The translations under genes and the position numbers were made by a program. A DNA stretch of 13,750 bases. Origin: Anaeromyxobacter_A sp035538735. Its GTDB lineage: Bacteria; Myxococcota; Myxococcia; Myxococcales; Anaeromyxobacteraceae. Positions 13,720 to 13,750 of the stretch are shown here, in pieces. The first letter of the stretch is position 1; every line of letters begins with the position of its first letter. The stretch is from NCBI GenBank assembly GCA_035538735.1, contig DATLJU010000115.1, positions 1-13,750 on the forward strand. Direction: 5' to 3'. The notes beneath the pieces are model-generated. The model did no database searches. It was given only the letters and a program-made list of their open reading frames with translations, and was not told the DNA's origin.

Positions 13720-13750
13720 CCAGCGAGCTGCCGCACCTCGCCGGCGCGCC

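Noticed and set aside
11973..13736. Long minus-strand open frames opposite the helicase (including 11831-13069)
   Set aside because: Composition is Arg/Ala/Gly-rich without motifs and the frames lie entirely against the well-conserved DEAD-box gene. They are high-GC shadows.
1..13750. CRISPR array, tRNA, rRNA, insertion sequence, phage or toxin-antitoxin genes
   Set aside because: Reading both strands by eye, I found no repeat-spacer pattern, no tRNA-like cloverleaf or TTCGA arm in a proper context, and no transposase, integrase or toxin-type protein.

Overview
This is a very G+C-rich window (roughly 70% by eye). Almost every gene throws long open shadow frames on both strands. Gene content suggests a myxobacterium-like member of Myxococcota, perhaps near Anaeromyxobacter: a giant Ser/Thr-kinase/histidine-kinase hybrid, acyl-CoA dehydrogenase paralogues in tandem, and GTG/TTG starts. 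The taxonomic call is inference from gene content and composition, not from a marker gene.

Layout. (1) 1-1816, plus strand: the C-terminal part of one acyl-CoA dehydrogenase, then a complete paralogue, probably one lipid or amino-acid catabolic operon. (2) 1840-3236: a palindromic convergent terminator zone, then a stand-alone GTP cyclohydrolase II (ribA, minus strand). ribA diverges across 163 bp from a MerR-family regulator that has a cysteine-rich C-terminus. (3) 3311-4008: an AT-rich promoter/operator-like dyad and a leader hairpin precede a six-segment membrane protein that I recognise as a bacterial INSIG-like protein. INSIGs are the sterol-responsive ER membrane proteins of eukaryotes; a few bacterial homologues are known. 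(4) 3917-9372, minus strand: a 1684-residue Ser/Thr kinase - AAA ATPase - TPR-like - GAF - histidine kinase hybrid. It is translationally coupled through an ATGA overlap to a single-domain response regulator, whose 3' end overlaps the INSIG-like gene tail-to-tail by 92 bp. (5) 9594-11885, plus strand: a two-gene short-chain chromate-transporter pair, also overlapping by ATGA, followed after 31 bp by a PLP- and metal-dependent D-threonine aldolase/D-serine dehydratase-like enzyme. (6) 11967-13719: a possible promoter and structured leader, a DEAD-box RNA helicase starting at TTG, and a dense run of four hairpins after its stop codon.

How the parts may work together. The hybrid kinase and its receiver protein form a self-contained signalling unit: a Ser/Thr-kinase and GAF sensory front end feeding a His-Asp phosphorelay with no DNA-binding output. 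The divergent Chr/aldolase operon shares a 221-bp intergenic region with it, and that region holds a strong 8-bp inverted repeat. The MerR protein sits where it could control ribA and itself. The most unusual item is the INSIG-like protein with its operator-like promoter. The 3' hairpin array behind the helicase is the most conspicuous unexplained DNA structure.
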